From the NCBI GenBank assembly GCA_041071465.1, contig CP163498.1:5164001-5228000 (forward strand): a stretch of 64,000 nt of DNA, in the 5' to 3' direction. A program made the position numbers and the translations under genes. Origin of the DNA: Pseudomonas putida. GTDB taxonomy: Bacteria; Pseudomonadota; Gammaproteobacteria; Pseudomonadales; Pseudomonadaceae. Shown piece after piece: positions 45,856-55,188 of the stretch (its first letter is position 1; each line of letters starts with the position of its first letter). Under the pieces are notes generated by a model that was not told the origin of the DNA, made no database searches, and saw nothing but the letters and a program-made list of their open reading frames with translations.

Positions 45856-47054
45856 ACCGACCTTGGGTAGACGGCAACAGCGTGCAGTTGCTGATCAATG
45901 GCGAGCAGTACTACCCCCGCGTGTTCGAGGCCATGGCCCAGGCGCGAGAAGAAATCCTGCTGGAAACGTTCATCATCTTCGACGACAAGGTTGGCCAGCA
46001 ACTGCAGCAGGTGCTGATCGATGCGGCCCGGCGCGGCGTGCGTGTGGAAGTGGCGGTAGACGGCTACGGCACCGCCGACCTGCCAGGCGCGTTCATTTCG
46101 GCGATGACCGATGTGGGCGTGAGCTTCCACGCGTTCGACCCGCAGCCGCGGCTAGTGGGCATGCGTACCAACCTGTTCCGGCGCCTGCACCGCAAGATCG
46201 TGGTGGTCGATGGTGAGCGGGCCTTCATCGGAGGCATCAACTACAGCGCCGACCACCTGGGCGACTTTGGTGCCATGGCCAAGCAGGACTATGCCGTGGA
46301 AGTCACCGGCCCGGTGGTTGCACAGGTACATGCCGCCAGCAAGCGCCTGATGTCGCCAGTGCTGCAGCCACCCAGTGCGGCTCGCCCGGTTACCGAGCCT
46401 GCCGGGGCCAGCAGCGCCGTGCTGGTCGAGCGCGACAACGGGCTGCGCAGTACCGATATCGAAGCCCACTACCTTCAGGCTTTTCGGGGGGCCAAGCAGC
46501 GCATCGTGGTCGCCAATGCGTATTTCTTCCCAGGCTACCGGCTGATGCGTGAGCTGCGCAATGCAGCCCGGCGTGGCGTGGAAGTGCGTTTGATTTTGCA
46601 GGGCCAACCCGACATGCGCTGGGTCCGCGCACTCTCACGCCTGCTGTACAACTACCTGCTGCGCGACGGCGTGGTGATTAACGAATACTGCCAGCGGCCG
46701 CTGCATGGCAAGGTGGCGCTGGTGGACGACCAGTGGGCCACCGTCGGTTCCAGCAACCTCGACCCACTGAGCCTGTCATTCAACCTGGAGGCCAATCTGT
46801 TCATCCGTGACCGAGCCTTCAACCAGCAACTGAATCAGCACCTGCAGGCCCTGGCCAACGAACACTGCAAGCCAGTCACCCTGGAGCGCATGATTCGCGG
46901 TTACTGGTGGCGGGCACCGCTGATTTTCGTATGTTTCCACGTGATTCGCCATTTTCCGCGCATTGCCGGCTGGTTCCCGGCGCACCGCCAGCGGTTGCGC
47001 TCGGTGCAGCCGGAAGCCGAGCCGCAAGGCGACTTGCACGAGGGCAGCACCTGA
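45852..47054 (+). CDS. clsB: Phospholipase D-family cardiolipin synthase B
   Basis: A 400-residue protein with two HKD motifs, HRKIVVVDGERAFIGGINY and HGKVALVDDQWATVGSSN, each carrying the His and Lys of the phosphatidyl-enzyme mechanism. ClsB makes cardiolipin, or other phosphatidyl products, from phosphatidylglycerol and a second lipid or alcohol. The start is GTG 45852 in a GTGA overlap with ybhP; the stop overlaps the next ATG as TGATG. It lacks N-terminal membrane helices, like E. coli ClsB. Confidence 0.88.
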   Translation: MNRPWVDGNSVQLLINGEQYYPRVFEAMAQAREEILLETFIIFDDKVGQQLQQVLIDAARRGVRVEVAVDGYGTADLPGAFISAMTDVGVSFHAFDPQPRLVGMRTNLFRRLHRKIVVVDGERAFIGGINYSADHLGDFGAMAKQDYAVEVTGPVVAQVHAASKRLMSPVLQPPSAARPVTEPAGASSAVLVERDNGLRSTDIEAHYLQAFRGAKQRIVVANAYFFPGYRLMRELRNAARRGVEVRLILQGQPDMRWVRALSRLLYNYLLRDGVVINEYCQRPLHGKVALVDDQWATVGSSNLDPLSLSFNLEANLFIRDRAFNQQLNQHLQALANEHCKPVTLERMIRGYWWRAPLIFVCFHVIRHFPRIAGWFPAHRQRLRSVQPEAEPQGDLHEGST

Positions 47055-48007
47055 TGGCGCGCAAAGGCTGGCAAAGCTGGGGCAAACGCTTGTTCACGCT
47101 GGCGTTCCTGGTCCTCATCCCTGTGTTGCTGTACCTGCTGGCGCGCAACCTGGACTGGAACGAAGTGCGCCAGTCCTTGCTGGCCTACAAACCTGGTGCC
47201 CTCGTCATAGGCTTGGCGATTGCGCTGTGCAGCTACCTCACGTTCGCCAGCTACGACCTGCTGGCACGGGCTTACACCGGCCACCACTTGCCTGCCCGGC
47301 AGGTAGTGCCCATCGCGTTCGTGTGCTACGCCTTCAACCTCAATTTTACCACCTGGGTGGGCGGCGTCGCCTTGCGTTACCGGCTATACGGGCGCCTTGG
47401 CCTGGACACGGCGACGATCACACGCATTCTAACCCTGGGCCTGCTGACCAACTGGATGGGCTACATGCTACTGGGCGGCACAGTATTTGCTTTGGACCTG
47501 GTCGAGCTGCCCAGTAACTGGGCGGTGGGCGCTACAGGCTTGCGCCTGATCGGCCTGCTGCTGCTGGCGATCGCCGGCGGTTATCTGCTGGCCTGTGGTT
47601 TTGCCAAAAAGCGCACCTGGTGCTGGCGCGATCACGAAGTGACGCTACCGTCGCTGCGCCTGGCGTTGAGCCAGGTGGCGCTGGGCGCCAGCAACTGGGC
47701 ACTGATGGCGCTGCTGATCTTCTGGCTTTTGCCGGGCAACGCGTTTTACCCCTCGATACTCGGCATTCTGCTGATCAGCTGCGTGGCTGGCGTGGTCGCG
47801 CATATACCGGCCGGGCTGGGCGTGCTGGAGGCAGTGTTTCTGGCTCTGCTACACGGGCAGATGGCCCAGGGCACGCTGGTGGCTGCCCTGCTGGGCTATC
47901 GCACGCTGTACTACTTGATCCCGCTGCTGCTGGCGGTGATCTGCTACCTGATCCTGGAAAAGCGCGCCAAAGCCATGCGCCAGGACGACACACCCGCCCA
48001 AACCTGA
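47054..48007 (+). CDS. ybhN: YbhN-like integral membrane protein (UPF0104/LPG synthase TM domain)
   Basis: A 317-residue inner-membrane protein with about eight membrane segments and the family motif YAFNLNFTTWVGGVALRYRL. The group is related to the flippase part of lysyl-phosphatidylglycerol synthase MprF. Being translationally coupled to clsB suggests that it moves or shields a phospholipid. No aminoacyl-transfer domain is present. Confidence 0.85.
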   Translation: MARKGWQSWGKRLFTLAFLVLIPVLLYLLARNLDWNEVRQSLLAYKPGALVIGLAIALCSYLTFASYDLLARAYTGHHLPARQVVPIAFVCYAFNLNFTTWVGGVALRYRLYGRLGLDTATITRILTLGLLTNWMGYMLLGGTVFALDLVELPSNWAVGATGLRLIGLLLLAIAGGYLLACGFAKKRTWCWRDHEVTLPSLRLALSQVALGASNWALMALLIFWLLPGNAFYPSILGILLISCVAGVVAHIPAGLGVLEAVFLALLHGQMAQGTLVAALLGYRTLYYLIPLLLAVICYLILEKRAKAMRQDDTPAQT

Positions 48008-48052
48008 CACTGGCTTCAGGGCAACGTCCAGCCGCTCAGCGGCTCGGCTCGC

Positions 48053-48517
48053 TCAAGGCTTGCTGTCCTCGTCAATGACCGCATCATCGCTCCACGGTAT
48101 GCCGTCCAGCGGCGCGGACCGCGCCAGCTCGGCCTCGTCCAAGCCTATGCCGCCCCCGATCTCATCGGCGTTCACCTGCCGCAAGGTCTGATCCGCCGGG
48201 CCCTCACTGTCGCCAGACTCATACGGGTCGCGGGCACCTGTTTCGTCCAGCAGAGTGTCCTGGCTCAAATCGTCATAGGTGACGTTGTCTTCATGCAGGC
48301 TATCACTCAGCGCCTCGCCGCCGGTCATGCCGCTTTCGGCCACACGCCGTGGTGAAAACTCCCGAGCGACGTCGTCGGCCGGTCGTTCGTCGCCCACACG
48401 TCCTTGTCGCTCATCCAGGCGCTCATCGAAGTCCAACTCGTGGACGCTGCCCATGCGGTCTTCGGTGTCATCGATTTCTGTAGGGGTATACGGCGTGGGT
48501 TTATCTGTTCTGGCCAT
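48053..48517 (-). CDS. Acidic low-complexity protein, conserved in Pseudomonas
   Basis: A 154-residue protein very rich in Asp and Glu and nearly free of hydrophobic clusters (TEIDDTEDRMGSVHELDFDE), probably disordered. Relatives are sometimes labelled serine kinase/phosphatase; I see no kinase or phosphatase motif that would support this. GGAGAA lies seven bases before ATG 48517. It diverges from ligD, 127 bases away. Confidence 0.7.
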   Translation of the reverse strand: MARTDKPTPYTPTEIDDTEDRMGSVHELDFDERLDERQGRVGDERPADDVAREFSPRRVAESGMTGGEALSDSLHEDNVTYDDLSQDTLLDETGARDPYESGDSEGPADQTLRQVNADEIGGGIGLDEAELARSAPLDGIPWSDDAVIDEDSKP

Positions 48518-48644
48518 GTGGGTTCTCCGTCGGTTGGCTTCATTCGGTCGACTGCGTCTGCCTGTTGAAGATTCAGAGTTTTTTGAACTACCCCTCACTG
48601 CAGCGCCTCCCACCTTAGAGACTGCGAACCACCCGGAGCCCTCC

Positions 48645-51146
48645 ATGGCCAAGCCCCTGCAGGAATATGCGCGCAAGCGTGACTTCAGCGCCACGCCCGA
48701 GCCAGACGGCAGGCGCAGCCGTGGTAAACAGGCCCACGCCCTGCTGTTCTGCATCCAGAAGCATGACGCCAGCCACCTGCACTATGACTTCCGCCTGGAG
48801 CTTGATGGCACCCTGAAGAGCTGGGCGATCCCCAAGGGGCCGTCGCTGGACCCCAAGGTGCGCCGACTGGCCGTGCATGTGGAGGACCATCCGCTGGACT
48901 ACGCCGACTTCGAGGGGCATATCCCCGAAGGCCACTATGGTGCAGGCGATGTGATCGTTTGGGACCGTGGCATATGGGAGCCCGAGGGCGATGCCCGTGA
49001 GGCTTATGCCAAAGGCAAGCTGCGCTTTCGCCTGCAGGGTGAAAAGCTCAGTGGTGTGTGGAACCTGTTTCGCACCCACCTGGCCGGCAAAAAGGAGCAA
49101 TGGATGCTGGTGAAGTCCCACGATGGCCAGGCGCGCAGCGAAGCTGACTACAGCATTGTCGAGGCCCAGCCTGACAGCGTGCTCAGCGACCGCACCTTGT
49201 TGCCACGCAAGGCCGCTGCAAAAAAGGCCACTACACCGCGCACCAACCGTCAACGCACCGGAAAAGGCCAGCATGCGCCGTTGCCAGCGCAGCTACAGCC
49301 GCAGCTTGCAACGTTGGTGGATTCCCCGCCTAGCGGCGACTGGCGCTATGAAGTCAAGTTCGACGGCTACCGCATCATGGCCCGCATCGACGGCGAAGAC
49401 ATCCGCCTGTTCACCCGCAATGGCCACGACTGGAGCAGCAAAATGCCCCGGCAGGTCGCTGCCTTGCGCGCGCTGGGTGTCGGTTCGGCCTGGCTCGATG
49501 GCGAAATGGTGGTGGTTGACGAAAATGGCGCAGCAGACTTCCAAGCCTTGCAGAACGCCTTCGATACCGAGCATGACGAAGGCATTGCCTATTACCTGTT
49601 CGACCTGCCGTTTCTTGGTGGTCGGGACCTGCGTCAGGTACCGCTGCAGGGCCGCCGCGACACCTTACGCCAATTGCTTGGGCACGATAAGTCGGACGTA
49701 CTCAAGTTTTCTGCCGACTTTGACCAGCCTGTCGAATCCCTGCTCGACAGCGCCTGCCGTCTGCAGCTCGAAGGGCTGATCGGCAAACGCGTCGACAGCC
49801 CGTACAGTGGCCGCCGCAGCTCGGACTGGGTCAAGCTCAAGTGCAAGCAACGCCAGGAATTCGTGATCGTCGGCTACACCGACCCCAAAGGCAGCCGCAG
49901 CGGCTTCGGGGCCTTGCTGCTGGCCCTGCACGACAACGACAGTGGTGAGCTGCGCTATGCCGGAAAGGTAGGTACCGGCTTCAGTGATACCACCCTGGCC
50001 ACCCTGCTTGCCCGGTTAACGTCCCTGGAAACTGCCAAGCCAGCCGTGGCCAGGCCGCCCACCGGTGCCGAAGCCCGTGGTGTGCATTGGCTGCAACCGA
50101 AACTGCTCGCTGAAGTCGCCTATGCCCAGATGACCCGTGATGGCATCGTGCGCCACTCGGTTTTCCACGGCCTGCGCGACGACAAGGCGGCAACAGCTAT
50201 CGACCTGGAGCGCGCCATGCCCGCCAAGACCGTGCCTAAGCGCAGCAAGCAGGCCAAGACGTCTGAAACCCCGGATGAACTGCACCTGACACATCCTGAC
50301 AGGGTGATCGACGCCACCCTGGGTGCGACCAAGCGCGAAGTCGCCGAATACTATGCCGACATCAGCCAATGGATCCTGCCACAGCTCAAGCACCGCCCGG
50401 TGGCGCTGGTTCGCGCACCGGACGGCCTGGCCGGCGAGCTGTTCTTCCAAAAGAACGCGGGCCAGCTGCACATACCCAACGTGCTTAGCTACGAAAAGGC
50501 CGAGGCCGGCCAGGCGGCGATGGTTATCAATCGCCCAGACACGCTGCTAGGCGCGGTGCAGATGAACATGCTTGAACTGCACACCTGGAACGCCACGGAC
50601 AAGGACTTCGACAAACCCGACCGCTTCGTGCTCGACCTGGACCCTGACCCCGCGTTGCCCTGGAAGGCCATGCTGGAGGCGACTCAGCTCACCCTTACCC
50701 TGCTTGACGAGCTAGGCCTGAAGGTGTTCCTGAAAACCAGTGGAGGCAAAGGCATTCATGTTGTAGTGCCGTTGACCCGGCGCGCCGGCTGGGACGAAGT
50801 CAAAGGCTTCAGCCACGCCATCGTCAACTACCTGGCCACGTTGTTCCCGGACCGTCTCAGCGCGGTGTCTGGGCCGAAAAACCGTGTTGGGCGCATCTTC
50901 ATCGATTACCTGCGCAACAGCAAAGGCGCCACCACCGCGTGCGCTTACTCCCTGCGTGCCCGAGAGGGGCTGCCTGTTTCGGTGCCCATATGGCGCGACG
51001 AGCTGGTGCAGCTCAAAGCCGCCAACACGTGGAACATCGCCAACGTGCGCGAGCGTCTCGCAGAAGTCGAAGACCCATGGGCCGACCTGGGCAAGGTGCG
51101 CCAGTCCATCACTGCCCGCATGCGCAAGCAACTGGGGCTCTCGTGA
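48645..51146 (+). CDS. ligD: Multifunctional ATP-dependent DNA ligase D
   Basis: An 833-residue non-homologous end-joining enzyme in the Pseudomonas domain order. The 3'-phosphoesterase comes first (HDASHLHYDFRLELDG from residue 36). The ATP-dependent ligase has the adenylated Lys238 in EVKFDGYRI and later motifs such as EGLIGKRVDSPYSG. The C-terminal primase-polymerase has the metal Asp pair in VLDLDPDPALPW (about 661) and LKTSGGKGIHVVVPL. It repairs double-strand breaks with Ku, encoded 3 kb away. ATG 48645 follows GGAGCC; the frame upstream is antisense to the neighbour. Confidence 0.93.
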   Translation: MAKPLQEYARKRDFSATPEPDGRRSRGKQAHALLFCIQKHDASHLHYDFRLELDGTLKSWAIPKGPSLDPKVRRLAVHVEDHPLDYADFEGHIPEGHYGAGDVIVWDRGIWEPEGDAREAYAKGKLRFRLQGEKLSGVWNLFRTHLAGKKEQWMLVKSHDGQARSEADYSIVEAQPDSVLSDRTLLPRKAAAKKATTPRTNRQRTGKGQHAPLPAQLQPQLATLVDSPPSGDWRYEVKFDGYRIMARIDGEDIRLFTRNGHDWSSKMPRQVAALRALGVGSAWLDGEMVVVDENGAADFQALQNAFDTEHDEGIAYYLFDLPFLGGRDLRQVPLQGRRDTLRQLLGHDKSDVLKFSADFDQPVESLLDSACRLQLEGLIGKRVDSPYSGRRSSDWVKLKCKQRQEFVIVGYTDPKGSRSGFGALLLALHDNDSGELRYAGKVGTGFSDTTLATLLARLTSLETAKPAVARPPTGAEARGVHWLQPKLLAEVAYAQMTRDGIVRHSVFHGLRDDKAATAIDLERAMPAKTVPKRSKQAKTSETPDELHLTHPDRVIDATLGATKREVAEYYADISQWILPQLKHRPVALVRAPDGLAGELFFQKNAGQLHIPNVLSYEKAEAGQAAMVINRPDTLLGAVQMNMLELHTWNATDKDFDKPDRFVLDLDPDPALPWKAMLEATQLTLTLLDELGLKVFLKTSGGKGIHVVVPLTRRAGWDEVKGFSHAIVNYLATLFPDRLSAVSGPKNRVGRIFIDYLRNSKGATTACAYSLRAREGLPVSVPIWRDELVQLKAANTWNIANVRERLAEVEDPWADLGKVRQSITARMRKQLGLS

Positions 51147-51186
51147 TGGCGCAACAGCGAATGGACATGACCCGGGAGACACGCCC

Positions 51187-52230
51187 ATGAGCATCGTTCA
51201 AGACTTCAACCTGACCACCCTTGACCGCCTGTTGCGCGCCTTTGGCGAACGCCAGCAAGCGCTTAACCTCGACACCCAGCTGCCGCAGCTGATTCAGGCG
51301 CTGCAAGCTGACCACCTGGACCTGCTGCCCTTGCCGGGGCAAGGCAACACCCTGCGTCGCTGGCAGACCTTGGCCCGCGTGGCGGGTTGCGACCTGGCTC
51401 TGGCCAAACTCTATGAAGGCCACACAGATGCCCTGGCAATTCTGGCCGAGTGTGGTGCCGCGTACCACGCGCGCGACGGCATCTGGGGCGTGTGGGCCGC
51501 CGAACCGCCTGATGCCCGTACGCGGATCACGGCTCGCGAAGGTAAACAGGTGCTATTGAACGGCCGCAAGGCCTGGTGTTCAGGCGCCTTGCAGATCGAC
51601 CGGGCGTTGATCACCGCCTGGGATGAGGCGGAGCAACCGCAACTGGTGGCCATCGAATTGTCGCAACCGAGCCAGGGTTTGAACATCGAGCATTGGCAGG
51701 CTGTAGGCATGGGCACGACTGCCAGCGTCGAACTGTCGTTCAACGACACTCCTGGTACGCTCATCGGCAAGGCCGGCCAATACCTTGCACGCCCAGGCTT
51801 CTGGCACGGCGGTGCAGGCATCGCCGCCTGCTGGTTCGGCGCGGCTGAAGCGCTGGCGGACTACCTGCGCGAACACTGCCGCAGGCCCCGCCCCGACCCG
51901 CATGCCGATGCCCATCTGGGGGCCGTTGACGCTGCGTTGTACGGTGCCCGCGCAGCGCTGCGCGAGTGCGCCGCCTGGATCGACCTGCAGCCTGCAGCAG
52001 ATGCCAGTTTCGAAGTGCGCCGTACCCGTGCCCAGGTAGAACAGGCGGTGGAACAGGTGATCAGCCATGTCGGGCGAGCGCTGGGCGCTACACCCTTCTG
52101 CCGCAGCAGCCACTTTGCTCGGCTGAGCGCCGATCTGCCGGTGTTCATTCGCCAAAGTCATGCCGAGCGTGACCTGGCGGTGTTGGGCCAGCAGTTGGCC
52201 CAGGGGCCGGCCGGAGCCTGGCAGCTATGA
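51187..52230 (+). CDS. Acyl-CoA dehydrogenase-like protein
   Basis: A 347-residue protein related to acyl-CoA dehydrogenases, with the middle beta-domain (GIWGVWAAEPPDARTRI, LLNGRKAWCSGA) and C-terminal helical bundle. It is shorter than the usual 380-400 residues, and the catalytic Glu of typical family members is not evident. First gene of a tight four-gene set (gaps: overlap, 10 bases, overlap) with a PIG-L deacetylase, a methyltransferase and a glycosyltransferase. This suggests it modifies a sugar- or lipid-linked compound rather than serving beta-oxidation. Confidence 0.75.
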   Translation: MSIVQDFNLTTLDRLLRAFGERQQALNLDTQLPQLIQALQADHLDLLPLPGQGNTLRRWQTLARVAGCDLALAKLYEGHTDALAILAECGAAYHARDGIWGVWAAEPPDARTRITAREGKQVLLNGRKAWCSGALQIDRALITAWDEAEQPQLVAIELSQPSQGLNIEHWQAVGMGTTASVELSFNDTPGTLIGKAGQYLARPGFWHGGAGIAACWFGAAEALADYLREHCRRPRPDPHADAHLGAVDAALYGARAALRECAAWIDLQPAADASFEVRRTRAQVEQAVEQVISHVGRALGATPFCRSSHFARLSADLPVFIRQSHAERDLAVLGQQLAQGPAGAWQL

Positions 52231-52979
52231 ACGAGAATCTGATTCAGTCGAGCAGTGGCACGCCTTGGGCATCCTGGCAACAGGCCGCGCATCTGGCCCG
52301 TGCTACCTGGCTCGATCCGCGCCAGCTTTGCCCGCCAGGGCGCCGCCTGGTATTGATTGCACCCCACCCGGACGACGAAATACTCATGGCCGGCGGCCTG
52401 CTGGCGGGGTTCACCGGTCGCGAAGAAGAACTGGTGCTGATTTCCGCCACCGATGGTGAGGGCAGTCACCCAGGTTCCAGCCACTGGAGCGAGCACCGCT
52501 TGCGCCGCCAGCGCCCTCTGGAGAGCCGCCAGGCCCTGAAGCAGCTGGGCCTGGAGCCAAACCAGATGGACTGGCGCAGGCTGCATCTCAGGGACGGCCA
52601 GCTGCCGCGTGAAGAAGCGTTTCTGGTTAGCCACCTCACCCAGTTGCTGCGGCCCGATGACCTGTTGATGGCTACCTGGCGTAATGACGGGCATTGCGAT
52701 CACGAGGCCGTCGGCCGCGCTGCCGCGCATGCGGCGGCGGCCCGCCAGGTGCAATTGGCCGAGGTACCGGTTTGGGCATGGCATTGGGCAGAGCCTGACG
52801 ATCCACGTCTGCCGTGGCCCCGTGCCCACCGTCTGCAACTCGATGAAAGCCGCTTGGCACGCAAGCGCAAGGCGTTGGCCGCTCACGTCAGCCAGCTGGG
52901 ACGGGACGACGAACAGCCAGTGCTGCCGTCCAATCTGCTGGATTGTCTGCTGCAACCTTTCGAACTGGTCTTTCTGTAG
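52227..52979 (+). CDS. PIG-L family deacetylase
   Basis: A 250-residue LmbE/PIG-L zinc hydrolase. The metal motif HPDDE is in LIAPHPDDEILMAGG (about residues 46-60), and the distal His is in WRNDGHCDHEAVG. Family members remove acetyl groups from N-acetylglucosamine-linked substrates, as in mycothiol, GPI or bacillithiol biosynthesis. ATG overlaps the preceding stop (ATGA). With its neighbours it may act on a glycosylated small molecule or polysaccharide; the substrate is unknown. Confidence 0.88.
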   Translation: MNENLIQSSSGTPWASWQQAAHLARATWLDPRQLCPPGRRLVLIAPHPDDEILMAGGLLAGFTGREEELVLISATDGEGSHPGSSHWSEHRLRRQRPLESRQALKQLGLEPNQMDWRRLHLRDGQLPREEAFLVSHLTQLLRPDDLLMATWRNDGHCDHEAVGRAAAHAAAARQVQLAEVPVWAWHWAEPDDPRLPWPRAHRLQLDESRLARKRKALAAHVSQLGRDDEQPVLPSNLLDCLLQPFELVFL

Positions 52980-52989
52980 TGGAGCCTTC

Positions 52990-53589
52990 ATGAGCCTCGA
53001 TTCGCAGTATTTCGCCGAGCTTTACGCCACCAACGAAGACCCTTGGGCCTTCCGCACTCGCTGGTACGAGAAACGCAAGCGCGAGTTGGTCATGGCCAGC
53101 CTGCCTCGGCAGTGCTATCAGCGAGTGTTCGAGCCAGCCTGTGCCAATGGCGAGCTCAGTGCGCTGCTGGCCGAACGCTGCGCCGACCTGCTCTGCCAGG
53201 ACCTGGACCCGACCGCTGTGAACCTGGCCCGCGTGCGGCTTGCACAGGTACCCAATGCCTCGGTGGAACTGGCCCGGTTACCTACGCACTGGCCGAGCGG
53301 GCGCTTTGACCTGATCGTGCTCAGCGAAGTGGGCTACTACCTCGACTCCACCGACTGGCTGCATGTGATCGAGCAATCAGCGGCCAGCCTGACCTACGAC
53401 GGTGGGCTGCTGGCGTGCCACTGGAAGCATCCCATCGTCGGTTGCCCGCAGGATGGCCGTGAAGTGCACCGCATGCTCGCCCGGCACCTGCCGCTGTATC
53501 AGCAGTTCCAGCATGAAGAGGCGGACTTCGTGCTGGAATACTGGTCCTGCCAGCCCAGCGTGGTCGACCTCGACGAGACCTGCCCATGA
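52990..53589 (+). CDS. SAM-dependent methyltransferase (NodS-like)
   Basis: A 199-residue class I methyltransferase. Motif I is FEPACANGELSALLAERC, motif II region LLCQDLDPTAVNLAR, and motif IV FDLIVLSEVGYYL. The N-terminal DPWAFRTRWYEKRKRE segment is typical of the NodS/NoeI-type group that N-methylates deacetylated chitooligosaccharides. That fits with the deacetylase directly upstream, though the true acceptor is unknown. It ends four bases into the glycosyltransferase gene. Confidence 0.8.
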   Translation: MSLDSQYFAELYATNEDPWAFRTRWYEKRKRELVMASLPRQCYQRVFEPACANGELSALLAERCADLLCQDLDPTAVNLARVRLAQVPNASVELARLPTHWPSGRFDLIVLSEVGYYLDSTDWLHVIEQSAASLTYDGGLLACHWKHPIVGCPQDGREVHRMLARHLPLYQQFQHEEADFVLEYWSCQPSVVDLDETCP

Positions 53590-54284
53590 TTGCCGTGGTC
53601 ATCCCTGCGCATAACGAAGCGCGCCGGCTGGGACGCTGCCTGCGGGCGGTGCTGGTCGCTGCCCAGCAGGCGCAGCAGGCGGGGTACCGCGTGGAGGTGC
53701 TGGTGGTACTCGACCGCTGCAGTGACGCAAGCGCCGCGGTGGCAAGGCGTTTCGGTGTCCAGGCCTTGATGGTGGATGCCGGGAATGTCGGCATGGCGCG
53801 CCGGGTGGGTGCGGCGCACATGCTCGAACGCGGCGCGCAGTGGTTGGCCTGCACCGATGCAGATAGCCGGGTACCGGCACACTGGCTGATGTCGCAGCTG
53901 GCCTGCAGCGCCGATGTGGTGTGCGGCACGGTGCACATCGACTACTGGCAACCCTGGCACACAGCCGCCCTGCGCAAGGTGTACCAGAGCCGTTATGAAG
54001 CGCGCGAAGGCCACCGGCATGTGCACGGCGCGAATCTGGGGGTATGTTCCGATGCCTACGCGCGGGTGGGCGGCTTCAAACCGTTGGCGGCGCATGAAGA
54101 TGTGCAACTGGTCAGTGACCTTCAGGCCTGCGGCGCACAGATCGTCTGGACCGCCAGGCACAGCGTGGCCACCAGCAGCCGGCTTGACAGCCGCGCCCGC
54201 GAAGGGTTTGGTGATTATCTGGCGAGGTTGCAGGCACAGGCCTCGCAAAGCGCCCCCGACAGCCCTCCGGTTAAAACCTCATGA
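53586..54284 (+). CDS. Family 2 glycosyltransferase
   Basis: A 232-residue GT-A enzyme: VVIPAHNEARRLGRCL at the start, VLVVLDRCSDAS, the DxD-like TDADSRVP, and VHGANLGVCSDAYARVGGF with LAAHEDVQL as acceptor and catalytic region. No membrane helices. ATG overlaps the previous stop by four bases. It converges on ku with a six-base overlap. Together with the three preceding genes it predicts a short glycan made by transfer, deacetylation and N-methylation. Confidence 0.85.
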   Translation: MIAVVIPAHNEARRLGRCLRAVLVAAQQAQQAGYRVEVLVVLDRCSDASAAVARRFGVQALMVDAGNVGMARRVGAAHMLERGAQWLACTDADSRVPAHWLMSQLACSADVVCGTVHIDYWQPWHTAALRKVYQSRYEAREGHRHVHGANLGVCSDAYARVGGFKPLAAHEDVQLVSDLQACGAQIVWTARHSVATSSRLDSRAREGFGDYLARLQAQASQSAPDSPPVKTS

Positions 54285-55100
54285 CGCCTTGCGCGCTTTC
54301 TTCGCCGGCTTCTTGCCTGCCAGGCTGCGCTTGAGCAGTTCGGTAAGGTCGAGGATGTCCGCACCCTTTTCAGCACTCGCAGCGTCGCCGTTCACCACAG
54401 ACTCGATCTTGCCCTTGCTGGCCTTCTCTTCCACCAGGTCCATGATGGTCTGGCGGAAGGCATCGTGATACGCCTCGGGCTTCCAAGGCTCGCTCATGTC
54501 CTCCACCAGACGCTTGGCCATGTCCAGCTCGCGCTTTTCCACCTTGTTGTCCGTCACGCTGCTGTCCAGTTCCAGCGTCTCCAGCCCGCGTACTTCTTCG
54601 GGCCAGCGCAGGGTAATCATCACCAGCGCGTCGTCCAGGGGGCGCAGCAGCGCCAGATGCTGGCGGGTATGCAGTACCACGGTGGCCAGTGCCACCTTGC
54701 CGGTCTTCTGAAGCGTCTCGCGCAGCAAGGCATACACCTTGCCACCACGGCGGTCCGGGGTTAGGTAGTACGGCGTATCGAAATGCTGCAGTGGGATCTC
54801 GCCAGCTTCGACGAAGGAAAAGATATCGATGGTCTGGGTCGCTTCGGGCCGAGCCTTGCGGATCTCTTCCTCGCTGATTACCACGTAGCGGCCCTTCTCG
54901 AATTCCACGCCCTTGACGATGTTGTCCTTGTCGATTTCCTTGCCGGTCACCTTGTTCACCCGCTTATAGCCCACAGGCTCCATGCTGCGCTTGTCGAGCC
55001 AGTCGAAATCCACCCGCTCGGTACGCACGGCGGTATGGAGTGCCACGGGGATGTGCACGAGGCCAAAACTGATGGCGCCTTTCCAGATTGCCCGAGCCAT
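54279..55100 (-). CDS. ku: DNA end-binding protein Ku
   Basis: A 273-residue bacterial Ku homodimer subunit that threads onto double-strand ends and recruits LigD. The core starts ARAIWKGAISFGLVHIPVAL and includes the ring region DFDWLDKRSMEPVGYKRVNK and FDTPYYLTPD. A short Lys/Ala-rich C-terminal tail (GKKPAKKARKAS) probably aids DNA binding. ATG 55100 follows CGGAGC. Converges on the glycosyltransferase gene. Confidence 0.94.
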   Translation of the reverse strand: MARAIWKGAISFGLVHIPVALHTAVRTERVDFDWLDKRSMEPVGYKRVNKVTGKEIDKDNIVKGVEFEKGRYVVISEEEIRKARPEATQTIDIFSFVEAGEIPLQHFDTPYYLTPDRRGGKVYALLRETLQKTGKVALATVVLHTRQHLALLRPLDDALVMITLRWPEEVRGLETLELDSSVTDNKVEKRELDMAKRLVEDMSEPWKPEAYHDAFRQTIMDLVEEKASKGKIESVVNGDAASAEKGADILDLTELLKRSLAGKKPAKKARKAS

Positions 55101-55188
55101 GAAGTGCTCCGAAGATTGCCTGCCGATACCAGAAGTGACTGCGGCGGGCGTCAATGGTTTCTCGGCGGGCGCGGGCACCGACCAGCAG

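Noticed and set aside
48053..48517. Serine kinase/phosphatase label for the acidic protein
   Set aside because: The product has no P-loop, kinase or phosphatase motif and looks disordered.
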